Shown one piece after another: positions 1-12,156 of a stretch of DNA of 64,000 nucleotides. Position numbers and translations under genes: made by a program. The stretch is from Epiperipatus broadwayi. Its lineage: Eukaryota; Onychophora; Udeonychophora; Euonychophora; Peripatidae. The number at the start of each line of letters is the position of its first letter. The first letter of the stretch is position 1. The stretch covers positions 377,001 through 441,000 of the forward strand of contig JAQFVV010006216.1 in assembly GCA_028023455.1 (NCBI GenBank), written 5' to 3'. The notes beneath the pieces were generated by a model. That model was not told where the DNA came from. It searched no databases and saw nothing but the letters and a program-made list of their open reading frames with translations.

Positions 1-850
1 ATTTTTATTACCAGCTATCAGTTAAATATATCTCCCCCATCAATCAAAAAGGTCACCTGATCCTCTAAAGGTCAACTCCCACCCTTTTGCACTTGATCAA
101 TTAATTAATATTCAAGAAATCTTTTCTTAAAAAAATCGTTTTGACATTCACAATTAAGTCAAATCAAATATTAAAAAAATAACTTTTTATAACTTTGAAA
201 CAAATGAGTATCAATTAACTATTAAAAAAAAGGTTTATAATACAATTTAATTTGTTTAATAATTCACAAATTCAGATATTTATTAATGACTAAAAAATAT
301 GCTTACAAAATTATTAAAGATATTTACTATAATTTAAATGTTTTATTGTAAGTGTAATGTTTTGTGCTGAAATTAAGATATGAAAATGAAATGAGATGAT
401 GATACATTCATACATATTTGCTGCTATATGAATATTAAATTATTCTAACTGAAACATGACTGATATGGCTGTGGGATAAACATATTTCACTGATTATAAT
501 ATTGGTAAATGGATGGGTGTCAATGAATAATAAATCAGAAAACCACTCAGACAAACACCAACACTACCTTATAAATAAATAAAACAACTTTACGTCAATC
601 TAACTATGATAACAACACTTTCTGTAATATTCCACCCCCCCTTCCTTGCATTAAACACTTTATCAAATATAATAATAACAATAAATGCTTGAAAAATTTG
701 CTAACCAAAATGTACAGTTGGCCCACATATAAGTTTTTGGATATTTAATAGAAAAATTTTAAACTTTTAAGGCTATTTCATTTTTTTAGTAGAATGCAGT
801 TATTCACTACTGATGCAACACAGTTTAATTACTTGTGCCCATTCAGAAGG

Positions 851-852
<2 letters not shown>
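1..852. other. AT-rich stretch, no gene seen
   Basis: No open frame of useful length and no recognisable repeat family is seen. The base composition is strongly AT-rich with homopolymer runs of A and T, as expected of intergenic or intronic DNA. Confidence 0.5.

Positions 853-898
<46 letters not shown>
853..898. repeat. (TA)n microsatellite
   Basis: An uninterrupted TA dinucleotide tract of about 46 bp. It runs directly into the palindrome at 900-930. Confidence 0.95.
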
Positions 899-899
<1 letters not shown>

Positions 900-901
<2 letters not shown>

Positions 902-930
902 TTCAATATATATATAATATATATTGAACC
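900..930. repeat. Perfect 31-bp palindrome GGTTCAAT(AT)n
   Basis: The tract begins GGTTCAATATATAT and ends ATATATATTGAACC, so it is a perfect hairpin next to a (TA)n tract. The GGTTCAATATATATATA word also forms the right outer end of the foldback element at 13588-13604, which may be coincidence or a shared insertion footprint. Confidence 0.85.
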
Positions 931-3698
931 AGATACTTTATCCACTTCAAGAATTCCATTGCAAAGTTAAATCTAACTTTCAATTTTATAAAGTGTTAAA
1001 AGAAAACTATTTTTAATGTCTTGCATGTTATTTTATATATTAAAAGAGCATGCATTAACACACATACTCTGGTATACTTTAAAAGGCTGTGATTTTATTT
1101 TTCTTCAGTAGATTTTATTTTAGTTTAAAATAAAATTTCTTTTGACACTTGTTTTTTAACCCTTTTCCCGTCTCTTATGAGGCCTCTCATCGACAGCTGA
1201 CGTCACTCTAATTCCGTTATTTTTAATGCTAGAATATTCGTTTGACAGTTATTTATTAGGTTTTTAAAAGTTCTGTAAGATGGTGCCCTCTTCTGAATTA
1301 TTTTACAAGTAAACAATAAAAAAAATGCATTTAAACTAAACAAAGAAAAAAATCTTGTCGGTGATTGGCTGTCAGCTGGCTCTCAGCCGAAAAAGACATT
1401 CTGATTGACTGGAAAGAACAAAGAAACTGCCTGATCAAAGAAAATAAAGAAAAATGCTGAGATTTTCATTTCGAATATAATTTAAAGAATATTAAAAGTA
1501 TATATTGAGTAATTATATCATTTTCAGAGAGTATACTAAAAAAACAAAATTATTTTCGAAAAATATTGAAGATTTTAGTAAAAATATTTAAGATTTAGCA
1601 AAAAGAAATATTTACTTTTCTATAAGGTAAAAGGCATTTTCATCACAAACTCTTTGTTTATATGATGGCTTTTATGTTGCCGAAATTGAATATTTTATAA
1701 TAAATAAATAGCAATTTATTTTTGAAAGAACTTTTGTTCACTTTTATAACCTGACAATGTATTAATATCCTTTTTGTAAACGAATATAAAATCAATATGA
1801 TATTAAAGGTGAAAATATTTTGACAATTGACTTGTCTTCAGTTTGTGAGCTGGCCAATTAAAAGCTTTAATTTTTAGCTAACACAACCAGTAATATAATT
1901 AGCAGTTAAAAGGTTAATCTATTTTTCAAAATGTTATAATTTAAAAATTTCTTATGTTTTTGAAACATTTTTTTTTCTTTAAAAGAAAAGTTAATTGCAT
2001 ACTTGTTTTTTTTTCTTTGTAATCTAATTTTAATTTATTTTTAAAAGATGAGACTTAATTTTTGAAATTACTTTTCTTTAATTAATTTTGAATAAGAGCC
2101 CTAGTCATATTTTAATTAAGATTGAGTCTGAGATAGAGATTTACCCTCATCAAAAATTGCTAATTAAAGATGACATGGAAGATAAGGACTCACATAAATA
2201 GCCCCAGATTTGGACTGATTTTATTCTCTGATAAATTTTCTGATATGGCTTATTATAAGTACCTTTCTGTTGACTAATTTAACAACTGAGCCTTGTTATT
2301 CTTCTGGTGATATTATTTGGATTGATGTGCTGCTGTGCCTGATATTTCAATGATATCATGTTATGGGTTACTTTTAACTAAATAGCAATCATCCACACAG
2401 AATGCCAAAAATATATGCTATAAAGAAATCTTCTCCATATGCAGTGCTAAATTCTCTCAAGACAAACTCCATAGTTTCAGATCATGCCACCAAGATCATG
2501 TTATAAAAGCCCAATCCAGAATAGATTTTGAGATTGCCCCCAGACTGCTGAACATATAAATGGAAGCCAAAATATATGTATAAACTTGAAAGTGAACTAA
2601 ACTGTGTGTAATGCTAAAAGACATCAGCCAGGTTTAAACTTATACCTTGGGGTAAAACACTTTCATATTACACCAGGTTTAAATCACCAGTTAAATCATT
2701 TGTTAAAATCTCAGCTTAAACTTAAAAAGAAACCCATCTTTATAATATCTTCTACATATTAAACTTAAATATTTTAAGAATTTATAATGTATTTTATTTA
2801 TAATGAGTGTTAGAAACTTAATTTTAAAATTTCATAATTATTTATTTTTTTAATTTATTTATCCAACAGTGTATTGTGAGTTTCTATTTTATACATTTTG
2901 TTTTCTCTTTTTATAGTACTAACTCTTAATAAATGCTTTGACAGACATTTCTAATTTTCTTTTAATTTATCTGTTCCCTTTTTGTTTACTGTAATTAAAT
3001 TAGCTAAGTTTAGTTTGTGTTTCCTGCAGACCACAAATCGTATGGCTAGTAGTTTCTCAAGTGTATTGTTCTGTTTTTTCTAAATCAGAAATTTTATTTC
3101 TTTTATTCAAAATTATGAAAATCATAATCTTTTCTTGTTATACTTTCTCATCTTGTATTGGAACTAACCTAACTATGAGCTGTTCTGCAGACATATGACA
3201 TTCTTTGTCACAATGCTTTATTCCAGGTCAAGGAAAGCTCCCCCATGTTGTTTTATGCTTCCTATAGAACTTTTATTTTTGAAATCTCTAAATAGGGAAA
3301 CTGTAATTAGTTTTTATAAATGGCTGGGAGGAAGGTATTATAAATCCCTATTTTAAATCATAGGTGAGAAAACCAACTTTTGTGCCAGGGTATTTAATGT
3401 TTTCAATACTCTTGTACATTCTCTGATAAATATGATGTAGAAATCTAAGTCAAACTACTATACTTTCATTTACTTAAGATTTAACTATTTTCTTTTCTTG
3501 AATTTAATAAACTTTAAAATTATTTAAAAATTATTTTGGCTGACATTTGTCTTTGTGTTCTTTTCTTAATTGTCTGAACAATCTTAAAGATCTCTTTCTT
3601 TTCCTGAGTCTAGTTTTTGATCACTGTAAATTAAATTTTCTAGGTCATTAGTGACTTGGTAGCACCCTTGGTGATCAAAAGAAGAGAGAAGTGACTGG

Positions 3699-3702
<4 letters not shown>
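931..3702. other. AT-rich non-coding stretch
   Basis: No recognisable coding region. The only compositional break is a somewhat GC-richer patch at about 1160-1420, described separately. A pyrimidine tract followed by cctgcag at about 3020-3030 resembles a splice acceptor, but no exon can be supported behind it. Confidence 0.45.
1160..1420. promoter_or_regulatory. Possible promoter-like patch (CRE-like and CCAAT-like words)
   Basis: This patch is visibly less AT-rich than its surroundings. It contains CTGACGTCACT at about 1197-1207, which includes the CRE palindrome TGACGTCA, and two GATTGGCT/GATTGACT words (inverted CCAAT-box-like) at about 1362-1410. Such words cluster in animal promoters, but there is no coding exon on either side to anchor it. 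It could equally be a relic of an unrecognised repeat. Confidence 0.2.

Positions 3703-3781
<79 letters not shown>
3703..3781. repeat. (AT)n microsatellite
   Basis: About 79 bp of uninterrupted AT dinucleotides. Confidence 0.95.
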
Positions 3782-3784
<3 letters not shown>

Positions 3785-4172
3785 CATTTTTTTATTTCAA
3801 TTATTTTTTTTTACTACTTCATCAATCTTGAAATCAATCGTCTCTTGGTTTTTAAAATCCTAGTTTTCCTCCAATATCTGCACAGTTCTTCTATCATTGT
3901 TTCTTTTTATTGTGTTCACTATACTTAATCTTTTTTACTATATCTATAAGTGTCTTCTTAATTGTTATCCAGATTATTCTTCTGAAACTTTTTTCATTCT
4001 CTCTTTAAACAATCATATTATACTTTCATCATTCAATATTTGGAAGTTAAACTTTTTATCATGTTAAATCAATCTGACATTTCATATATCCAAAGATGCA
4101 TATTAATATCAGCAATGCTATCAGTGTGAAATGGAATGTTCTGTTTTTGATCACTTCTTCAATTGAATTGAT

Positions 4173-4204
<32 letters not shown>

Positions 4205-6510
4205 CGCGCGCGCGTGTGTGTGTAAGTATAAGTGTGAGTCTGTGTTGTGCCTATGTGGGTAACAAAATAAAATAAAAATATATATTACTGTGTGTTTATA
4301 AACTCAATAGTTTAGAATGCTTGGAAACGTTTTTCTTATTAACTGTAAACAACATAATTGCTTTTCTGACAAAATTTCAAAATGCATTACAAAAAATCTA
4401 AAACTATTTAGAAGATCTTATTATTTGAAATATATTTCTATGTCTGCTATCAAATATCAGGTACTAGATTTTCTTTCTGTTTTATATACAATTACAGCTT
4501 CGTTTGTTTTGTTTGTTTGTTTGTTTGTTTTTTTTAAAAAAAAACTAAATTTTACGTCAATAAAATTAATGAATGTACCGTAAGTCTAATTATTTATTTG
4601 CTACTTAAAATGTAATAGCAGTTTTTAAAATATTCTTCTAAATCAATTTCATAAAAATATTTAGATTGAAACAAAAAAACAATTTATTTTTTTAAAGAAA
4701 ATTGCAAAATAAATATTCTATATATTCGGAATAATATTTAACTCTGATACTTATTTAATTTATTGTTGTTGTTGTTGCTTTAAAATTCAAACATAAAAAT
4801 AAAAAGTGAAAATATATATATAAAAAATAAAAATTGAGGAAGAAAATATCTATAATTGATTATAATAATATTAATATATGTATGTGCGTATGAATAAAAA
4901 AAAATACGAGTAATCTTGTTTTTATTTAAAAAAATAAAAGCATTAAAATAAAACCAAAAAATGTCAAAGTAATGTAAATTACTTTATTTTTTTCATTTAA
5001 CTAAGCATCGAATAAAAGTAAATTTTTATGATCGCGGTATTTTAATACACAGATGTCACCAATAATGTTAATGTACAAGTGATTTAATTAAATTTTCAGT
5101 TAATGTTTAAACATAGTTGTCGTTATTATATACCATAGTAATAATAAGCAATAAAAATATACTGCAGCAAAAACAATAATAAAAAGCAAATATATAAAAA
5201 AAATTATTATATTTAAAACAGATTACAGAAAAAATATCTTCGATCATTATGAAAATCAAAAGAACCTTACTGGAAATAAATTTAAATTAAAATGAAATGA
5301 TCAAAGTGATATAGAAATAGGATTCAGTTTAAAAAAAAAATATTTGTTCTCTCACTTTACATCTAGGTTGAAATTTATCAGATTATTACTGTTCTAAGTG
5401 TAATCTAAGATTTATCTAATATAAATTATAATTGTGGAGAAATAATTGGTCAAGACAAAAGTCATTGGAAAGAAACTCGGCATTCTGTAAATAAGAAACA
5501 GTATGAAGTTATGATTGCACACCATAACTTTTCATAGCCAGATAATTCAGCGTTTCCCTAACCAAAATTCTTTTTTATGTCACATCTAAAGCATCCTTGA
5601 TACGTTTGTACTATTTTTGTTTCAATTAAAAAACAATTTAGTTAGGCTACCATAATTTAATCATTTGAACTAAGTAGATTGAAGAACTTTATCGTTTTTA
5701 AAAGCAACCTAATTTTCATTTCCATATGTGAATATGCAAACCTTGTTTATCTTGGGCAATGTCTATTTAAATTATAAAAATGTTTCTAATGAACCTATTG
5801 TTTATATCTTTTGGAAGATGATTTATATGTCAGTAGATTTATTTTATTGAAGACATTCTGAAAAATCAAGTATTAAACATAAAAAGTCATTTTGTTTTCT
5901 GATAATAAATTTGTAATTTTTAATCTAGACCTAACATTACTGCTAAAAATTTATTTTATTAGATAATTACTTATTTGCTTTTACAAATTATCATCTTCAG
6001 AACCAGACAATTATGCAAATATGGATTTCCTGGCCAATTGATTGATATCTACTCTGTACTAATGTTGTCATCATTTGAATATAAAAAAAAATTGAGAAAC
6101 TAAATTCTATTAAGCTTTCAGATGGTAAAAAGTCATATATAAAAGTAAGAATTTAAAAATAATATTGGAACACTAGAAAAAAAACTGATGAAATCATGAG
6201 TTACTTCTCTTTCTAGGCTCAGGTGTGATAATAAAATAAATGGGATTCAGATACTGCTTTCATGTTATGTGTTGTTTTAATGCCTAATCAAATTTTATGT
6301 AACAATGATAAAAGCATTTTAATATTCAAAATAAAAAAGTATTAACCTATACTAGCAGAATCAGCAGAACTTACTTAATGAAGATTTAATTTAATGAATG
6401 CAATAAATGGGAAAAGCACTAAAAATGGAATGTCAGAGAGGGGTTTTCCAGAGTTTAAATCACAGAAGAAAACCTAAGTCATGAATGATTAAATGTCATA
6501 CTTAAAATGT
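3782..6510. other. AT-rich non-coding stretch
   Basis: No coding region is supported; short open frames here have the composition of random AT-rich DNA. A compound alternating purine-pyrimidine microsatellite lies at 4170-4224 (separate entry). Confidence 0.45.
4170..4224. repeat. Compound (TA)n(TG)n(CG)n(TG)n microsatellite
   Basis: About 55 bp of perfectly alternating purine-pyrimidine sequence: TA, then TG, then a short CG run, then TG. The CG and TG portion is Z-DNA-compatible. Confidence 0.9.
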
Positions 6511-6534
6511 ATATATATATATATATATATATAT
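6511..6534. repeat. (TA)n tract on the left of retrozyme array A
   Basis: Short TA run abutting the first hammerhead-bearing unit. The other side of the array ends in a longer TA run (7111-7194), so the array sits inside or between TA microsatellites. Confidence 0.9.
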
Positions 6535-6544
6535 TAGATCTAAT

Positions 6545-6600
6545 GTCCCAACTCCTCACTGAAGAGACCCATAGGTCAAAACCGGTCTGGGGATGGGGAC
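6545..6600 (+). ncRNA. Type I hammerhead ribozyme, core mutated (G12 to A)
   Basis: Stem I is GTCCC (6545-6549) with GGGAC (6596-6600) plus TCCTCA (6553-6558) with TGGGGA (6588-6593). The core CTGAAGA is at 6559-6565, stem II GACC/GGTC closes the CATA loop (6566-6577), and stem III ACCGGT is at 6581-6586 with C17 at 6587. The expected GAAA reads AAAA because base 6578 is A, hitting invariant G12. This copy is therefore predicted to be catalytically dead although every helix is kept. Confidence 0.8.
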
Positions 6601-6970
6601 AATCCAAGATAAAAATGATTTGAAAGCCTTCTTTTGTAGTAGCATTTATCATAAATAAAAAAAAAAGAAGCTTGTTTAGAGTTATTAGCACGCTCTTAAT
6701 TTTACATATTTGTAAGTGCAAGCTATATATAAGTCATGTGACTTCTGACTTGTTATTATTACTATTATTATTTTGCTGTTGTGGCTTTAGCTAAATTAAA
6801 GAGCTAAGCCTACTAATATATGGAGTATCTGAATTAGGTTCAGGCCCATATGATTTTTTCAGTTGGAGAGCTGACTTTAAAGACATGTAGATGTCTAAAA
6901 GTTTCAGATCTTCTTCTAACAATTATCTTTTAGATAAATGCTTTGCTTGAGTTGGTTTTTTAGATCTAAT

Positions 6971-7026
6971 GTCCCAACTCCTCACTGAAGAGACCCATAG
7001 GTCGAAACCGGTCTGGGGATGGAGAC
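6971..7026 (+). ncRNA. Type I hammerhead ribozyme, intact core
   Basis: CTGAAGA at 6985-6991 fits CUGANGA. GACC (6992-6995) pairs with GGTC (7000-7003) over a CATA loop, then GAA at 7004-7006 and the palindromic stem III ACCGGT at 7007-7012, with cleavage expected after C17 at 7013. The inner stem I TCCTCA/TGGGGA is complete. The outer stem I has one mismatch (GTCCC against GAGAC). All invariant core bases are present. The 2-3 bp stem III is typical of type I hammerheads of PLEs and retrozymes, which are thought to work best as dimers. Confidence 0.85.
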
Positions 7027-7104
7027 AATCCAAGATAAAAATGATTTGAATGCCTTCTCTTAAATAAATAAAAAAAAAGCTTGTTTAGAGTTATTAGCAT
7101 GCTC

Positions 7105-7110
<6 letters not shown>

Positions 7111-7194
<84 letters not shown>
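7111..7194. repeat. (AT)n microsatellite ending array A
   Basis: About 84 bp of AT dinucleotides starting right after the retrozyme word gctcttaatt. Array B ends at the same monomer position, also in a TA tract. Confidence 0.95.
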
Positions 7195-7197
<3 letters not shown>

Positions 7198-9480
7198 ATA
7201 ATGCAAAACTGTGAACCTAAACTAATTAAGAGTATTTTGGAATTTTCTGAATTTACTAACAACTATTTTTATCATCAATTAAATTCAATTTTGAAATATG
7301 CAAGTTAAGTACAGATGTTTATATTTTTTCAATAGACATCCATATTTATGTATTAACATCATTTGCTATGACACTTAGAAATTTATAAAAAATGATTTTA
7401 ATGGCATGTACAGCCATGAGTGACTTTCAGGTCAAAAAAAGATATTTATATATATTTTTAATTAATTTTGTATTGATTTACATTTGAAATCCAAAAACAA
7501 CACTTTTTTCTGAATAAGTTAACATTCACCAATTATAAAGCATTGCTAGTAATATTCTTTGATTTTAGGTCTCCAAAATTGAAATAGTAATGTAGCTTCA
7601 ATCTGTTCTCTGATCACCAGTTATATAATTGTCATTGATGACTTTCAGTCTTAATAACTCACTCATATATATTATAGTGGGAAGAATAACCTACAATAGC
7701 GGTTTTGAAAAATTTTAATTTCACTTCTGAAATTAGAAAATCCAAATGAAATTAGATTGAGTTAATATGCCCTTTTTAAATAGTGTTTTCTATTATGATT
7801 GTGATCTGTATAATAATCATCAAAATGTTGGAATACTAAAAGATAATATTATAATTATGTTTAAAACATTTCTTGCATTGCACATAAGTAGATTTAATAA
7901 TTCAAAATTTTACAATGATTTGCACTATATAACCAAAGCTCTGAATAAACAAATAGGTTATCAATATGTGCATAGAGTGATAACATCATTTATGCCCAAG
8001 AAAGGGTTTAGTATACAATACAGTAAGTGAAAATGTAATTTTCTATGAGGACTACTAACCTTTAATTGTTATCATGTAATTATTAAAGAGAGTGATTATA
8101 ATATGAAAGTATGTCAGAAAAGTACTTTTTAATAGAGTTTTTTAAACTATAGTAATTTTCTCTATATATAAACAGAACAAAAAAAGATATTTGTGAGGCA
8201 TTGTGGCTGCATGCTGGTTCAACATGAAATGTGCATAGATCTTTTTTTCATATCCTTGATCATGTGTTTATGATTATATCCTTCCACAGGGTGTTAAAAG
8301 TAGTTAGAAATTACTCCCTATGTTGCATGAGAGTGATGTAGTTAAAATTATATTACAGAAATATTATTCATTATTAGACAATCTCTATTCTTATGAAAGA
8401 CTAATAAAAAATATTATTTTACATATTTCTACTGCCTCATACATGTAAAATCCATGGGGTGTATATAAATATAGTATAAGTTTTAAAGCATGGTGTATTA
8501 TATTTTTATTAGCACTCTTATTGGGATTCTGATCATCACATTAAAAACTAGGCATTTAACTATAAAGCCTTTTTAGTGAATATGGTAGTCTTATTCCATT
8601 TTATATGGGGTGTTTTAAGAATCAAAATATTTCAAGAATTCAATAAATCTTGATACTTACCAAATTAATTGTTCTAATGTTTTATTTGATATCTTTATGA
8701 ATGAATATTGTTTTATTGGCATTGTTAATTTATTAGTATTATTCAGAATTATCGCGTTAAATTCAGGAATGTATACAAAAAAATATTCTGTGTAATATTA
8801 AGATTGATTTAGCAATTTCTCTCCTAATTCATTTGACTGATAAAGAGAGAAAATGTAATGATGAAATGGATGTTTTCTGAATTTTATGGAAATTGCTGTA
8901 TAAGTACAAATTTATTATTAATCAGTAAGGAAAACATTTTTTAAAAAAAATCAATTTATTAATTTTCTTTAAAAATGTATTCTTTTAGGTCTTGTTGTGG
9001 CTAACAGTTAGTAATTTTGCCATATCTTATTTCTGTTAATTTTTTGTTATCGTTGAAACTATATATATATATATATTTTTTTTTTTATTTTACTACGAAT
9101 ATTTTATTTATTTTCTACAGATATATTATACTTATTTATTTAACTTGTTTTTATTTTATGTATTTCCGTTATTTTATTCATTTATTTAAATCTACCACTT
9201 TACTTTTATATCATTAATTTGACCCATTTATTTAACTTGATTTTTTATTTATTTGAACTGTTTATTTACGAACATTTCCTTAATTAATATGCGTGTGGAG
9301 AAAAAAAATATTTTATTTTGTGAAGCCTCCGTTATTATTATTTGATAAAACAATCCATCATTTTAAATAGAAATTCCAATTCAGGCTTTTCACCTACGTC
9401 AAAATAATTATATTAGACTCATAGTCCATTTCCAGTCCTTTTTGTTTATTTCCTTTACTATTCCGCCTGATTACTAACTT
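7195..9480. other. AT-rich stretch, nothing recognised
   Basis: Several open frames of 60-90 codons occur, but none shows a conserved motif and all have background composition. I see no repeat structure apart from short T-rich and TA runs near 9060-9090. Confidence 0.4.
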
Positions 9481-10131
9481 TTAAGCTATGTCAGGCGGTT
9501 CCTTCTTTCTTTCTACTAATTTTATAATATAAATCATACTCCATATTCTCACTTCTATTTCTTGGTTAAAATCTATTTTATCTCTTTCTTTTTCCGTTCT
9601 ATATTCTGCCTTATAAATTAGAAAACTTTTAAGATTTACAGACCTCCATATTTTTCCTAATTGTGAATATTTTTTCCTACACTTCCCCTTTGTTTTAAAT
9701 CTACGTCTACTGTGAATGCGAACGTTTACTTTAACCTTTTTAAATTTTTGTAAAAACTTTTCTACACTATCTACTACCTTGAACTTATGTTTTTCTTCTA
9801 TTTCTTGATCTACATTTGTGTCTATTTTATTTATCACAACACTATCTGATTCTAATTCAATTTCTACCTCTTTCGTGACCTCAACTTCCTGACTTTCTTT
9901 AATTAAATATAACTCTATAACTTCTTGGTTCTTCTCTACCTTTACCTTTATCTCACATCTTATTTCTCTTACTTCTGCTCTGAGTTCTTTAACTTCTGTT
10001 TTAACCTGTCTAATTTCTTCCTTCAATTCTGCTTTGAGTTCTAACTGACTTTGTTTAATTTCTTGACGCATTTCTTTTATCAATTCTGCTTTGAACTCTT
10101 GCATCAAATTCATCATCATTGTCATCATCAT
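9481..10131 (-). CDS. Coiled-coil protein, 216 aa, probably retroelement-derived
   Basis: This is the longest non-repetitive open frame in the window and it has no internal stop. The start is a run of Met codons (MMMTMMMNLMQEF). Residues about 10-70 form a highly charged heptad region (KAELIKEMRQEIKQ, AELKEEIRQVKTEV), a clear coiled coil. Residues about 90-115 are acidic. Residues about 125-165 are basic with Arg/Lys clusters (RIHSRRRFKTKGK). The C-terminus reads ERKKEPPDIA before the stop. A coiled coil followed by a basic region is the layout of LINE ORF1 or gag-like proteins, and similar coiled-coil frames occur at 47.5 and 59.2 kb. No RT, protease or zinc knuckle is visible nearby. The function is not recognised; a host gene is not excluded. 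Confidence 0.5.
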   Translation of the reverse strand: MMMTMMMNLMQEFKAELIKEMRQEIKQSQLELKAELKEEIRQVKTEVKELRAEVREIRCEIKVKVEKNQEVIELYLIKESQEVEVTKEVEIELESDSVVINKIDTNVDQEIEEKHKFKVVDSVEKFLQKFKKVKVNVRIHSRRRFKTKGKCRKKYSQLGKIWRSVNLKSFLIYKAEYRTEKERDKIDFNQEIEVRIWSMIYIIKLVERKKEPPDIA

Positions 10132-10566
10132 TCACGTATCAGATACTTCTTCTTTCTCCTTTTTTACTAACTGGGGATTTTTAAAATATATTGGATTTCT
10201 TTCGGATCCATTTTCGAAAATTTCAATTTCAAAGTACTAGCGCTTATGTTAAACTAAATTTAAATACGACTTATTTGTTTATTTTTTTTAGTAAGACGGA
10301 AACTCACGTTAACTGCAGCCTTTTAGTCTATTTCTCTACCTGATCTAATGCTTTAATCCTGCCTAAATATCAGCTGTCTCTGATTTGATAGCATAAATGG
10401 CAAAATCTCTTTTCATTTTGAAAAAAAAATTTTTCGGTCAACTCTTTTTTAAAATTAAAACACTTTTACATACGTAATTTAACTTTTGTATAAAACAAAA
10501 TTTTCAAACAAAAAACAAAGTATTTCTTTACTATTGTTTCTTAGGTTCAGCCCCATGTTGAGTGCC
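10132..10566. other. Short non-coding gap between the coiled-coil ORF and the foldback element
   Basis: AT-rich with no gene. It would be the upstream region of the minus-strand ORF at 9481-10131. No TATA box or splice sites can be assigned with confidence. Confidence 0.35.
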
Positions 10567-12005
10567 ATTGAACCGTATTCGAATATGCGTATTCGAATCA
10601 CCGGCCTCTTAGGCAGAGAAGAACATACTCAGAGAGTATGTATGCCCAAACGATAGCTATAAAGTATATAACTAATGTTACATTTCCAGGACATAACTCC
10701 TTCTCAACTGTTGAGTTCAACACCAAGTTCAAAGAACTTTTTTGTTTGTGTATAAACACGGGCGCCAGCTGCTTATTCTAAAAGAATAGACAACGCACTT
10801 TGAATAGTGGCAACTAACCCAACGCCTAAATCCACGACTAGCTCAGCTGTTTGTAATCACTAATAGATTATACTTTATTAATGATTAAAAGAATTAATAA
10901 AAGAATTTGTTAAAAGGAATTGATAAAAAGAATTGACCGACAAATATAGTTTAATTTTAAAGATAATTTATTAACTAACATTTATTTACTAAATTTAAAC
11001 ATTTTATAATTCTAATAAAACACATGCATATTTTAAATTAACATTTCTAAATAGTTTAAACATTCCTATAGATTTAACAACAAAACATTCTAAATTAACT
11101 AATAAATATTGATATAATGACCATGCATATATTATCTCATGCACACACATAATAATGATAATAAAGGACTACATAGCATTTGAAATTTAATCACATACAT
11201 ATCAATAGTTCATTTATGTATGATATCGAGTTCATATAATTAGACTCTTGGAGGATTCGCACGATATAATGAAATGCAATGGCTATTATAGTATAACGAA
11301 AATAAGCAAATGTTTTACCTAGGATTTTGAATGTTGACATAGAATTTTGTTCTTTGGAGGCTGCTTTCGGTGAGAATATTTCCATTATAAATGCTTACCA
11401 GCTGGCTGGGACGTTTCCTTGCTGAGTTTCCTGATTTCCACGATTACTGCTATCAGAGACAAATAGATACTGACGGAGATTTTCTAAAATGTTAAGCTGA
11501 CATTATTTCACGGGCAGATCTGCTGTTTTCTCGGACATCTGGTCTGGAGGTGCACGTGCATTCCAAAATTTTCTCAGCACTGCATTTTGTTTCTTAGCTG
11601 ACTCAATTAATTTTCGAACTGCACTCTCTCAATAACTTTGTGAACTGATCTCACTCAATTAATTTGTGGAATGAATACTGTCCGATAAAAAAGGTCTATT
11701 TATACCTGCAATGTGTTGTCTTTCTGATATCTCCGGCAAAGATCTGTTGTCAAATTCCTTATCAATTAATCCTTTGATAAACGTGTTTTGAAAGATTGCT
11801 TAATTAGTAATAGCCATGCAAAAATGTATTGTTTTATATTAATTAATATCTAATAGCCATTGCCATGTTTTTCAATGATAATCTTCCCTAACTTTCATGC
11901 CCATATATTTTTAATACAATTTACTATTCAGTTTTAACATTATTTTTTCTTTAATTAAAATTGAATGAAAAGAGATTTGCATGTTTTAACTTTTCCAAAT
12001 TATAT
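10567..12005 (-). repeat. Left arm of the foldback element
   Basis: Reverse complement of the right arm. On the minus strand it carries a TATA box (CTATTTATA on the plus strand at 11696-11704), then a 64-codon frame at 11191-11385 beginning MEIFSPKAASKEQ, interrupted by CCTAG/GTAAAAC, which looks like a splice donor. The small frame has no recognisable domain. Confidence 0.85.
11696..11704 (-). promoter_or_regulatory. TATA box in the left arm
   Basis: Reads TATAAATAG on the minus strand. It is the mirror copy of the box at 12457 and points transcription outward, away from the spacer. Confidence 0.4.
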
Positions 12006-12156
12006 TGATATAGGCACATATAATTTTTATCTAAAATTATTATTAAAGTAATCTTTCGTAAAAGAAAAACATAAAATTAAATGTTGAAGAATTTATTGCA
12101 GCTTGTTTTCGAAGAAGATAAGAATTAAATAGTTTTTTTTTTAGTATTCGTAAAAA

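Larger units (their letters stand above)
6535..7110 (+). mobile_element. Retrozyme-like tandem array A (hammerhead monomers)
   Basis: A non-coding tandem repeat that holds a partial unit (6535-6687), a full unit (6688-7096) and the first bases of a third before running into (TA)n. The same unit recurs at 16591-17452. Each unit carries the hammerhead module described at 6545-6600 and 6971-7026. The two predicted cleavage points (after 6587 and 7013) are 426 nt apart. The second unit lacks about 14 bp in its A-rich part compared with locus B. Tandem hammerhead monomers bounded by target sequence are the architecture of retrozymes, which have no protein and are moved by other retroelements (established for the class; mobility here is inferred). 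Open frames read on the minus strand across this array are artefacts. Confidence 0.75.

Noticed and set aside
6966-7308. Short frames with (IY)n runs in retrozyme array A
   Set aside because: They cross the (AT)n tract and the ribozyme; the region is non-coding and structured on the plus strand.
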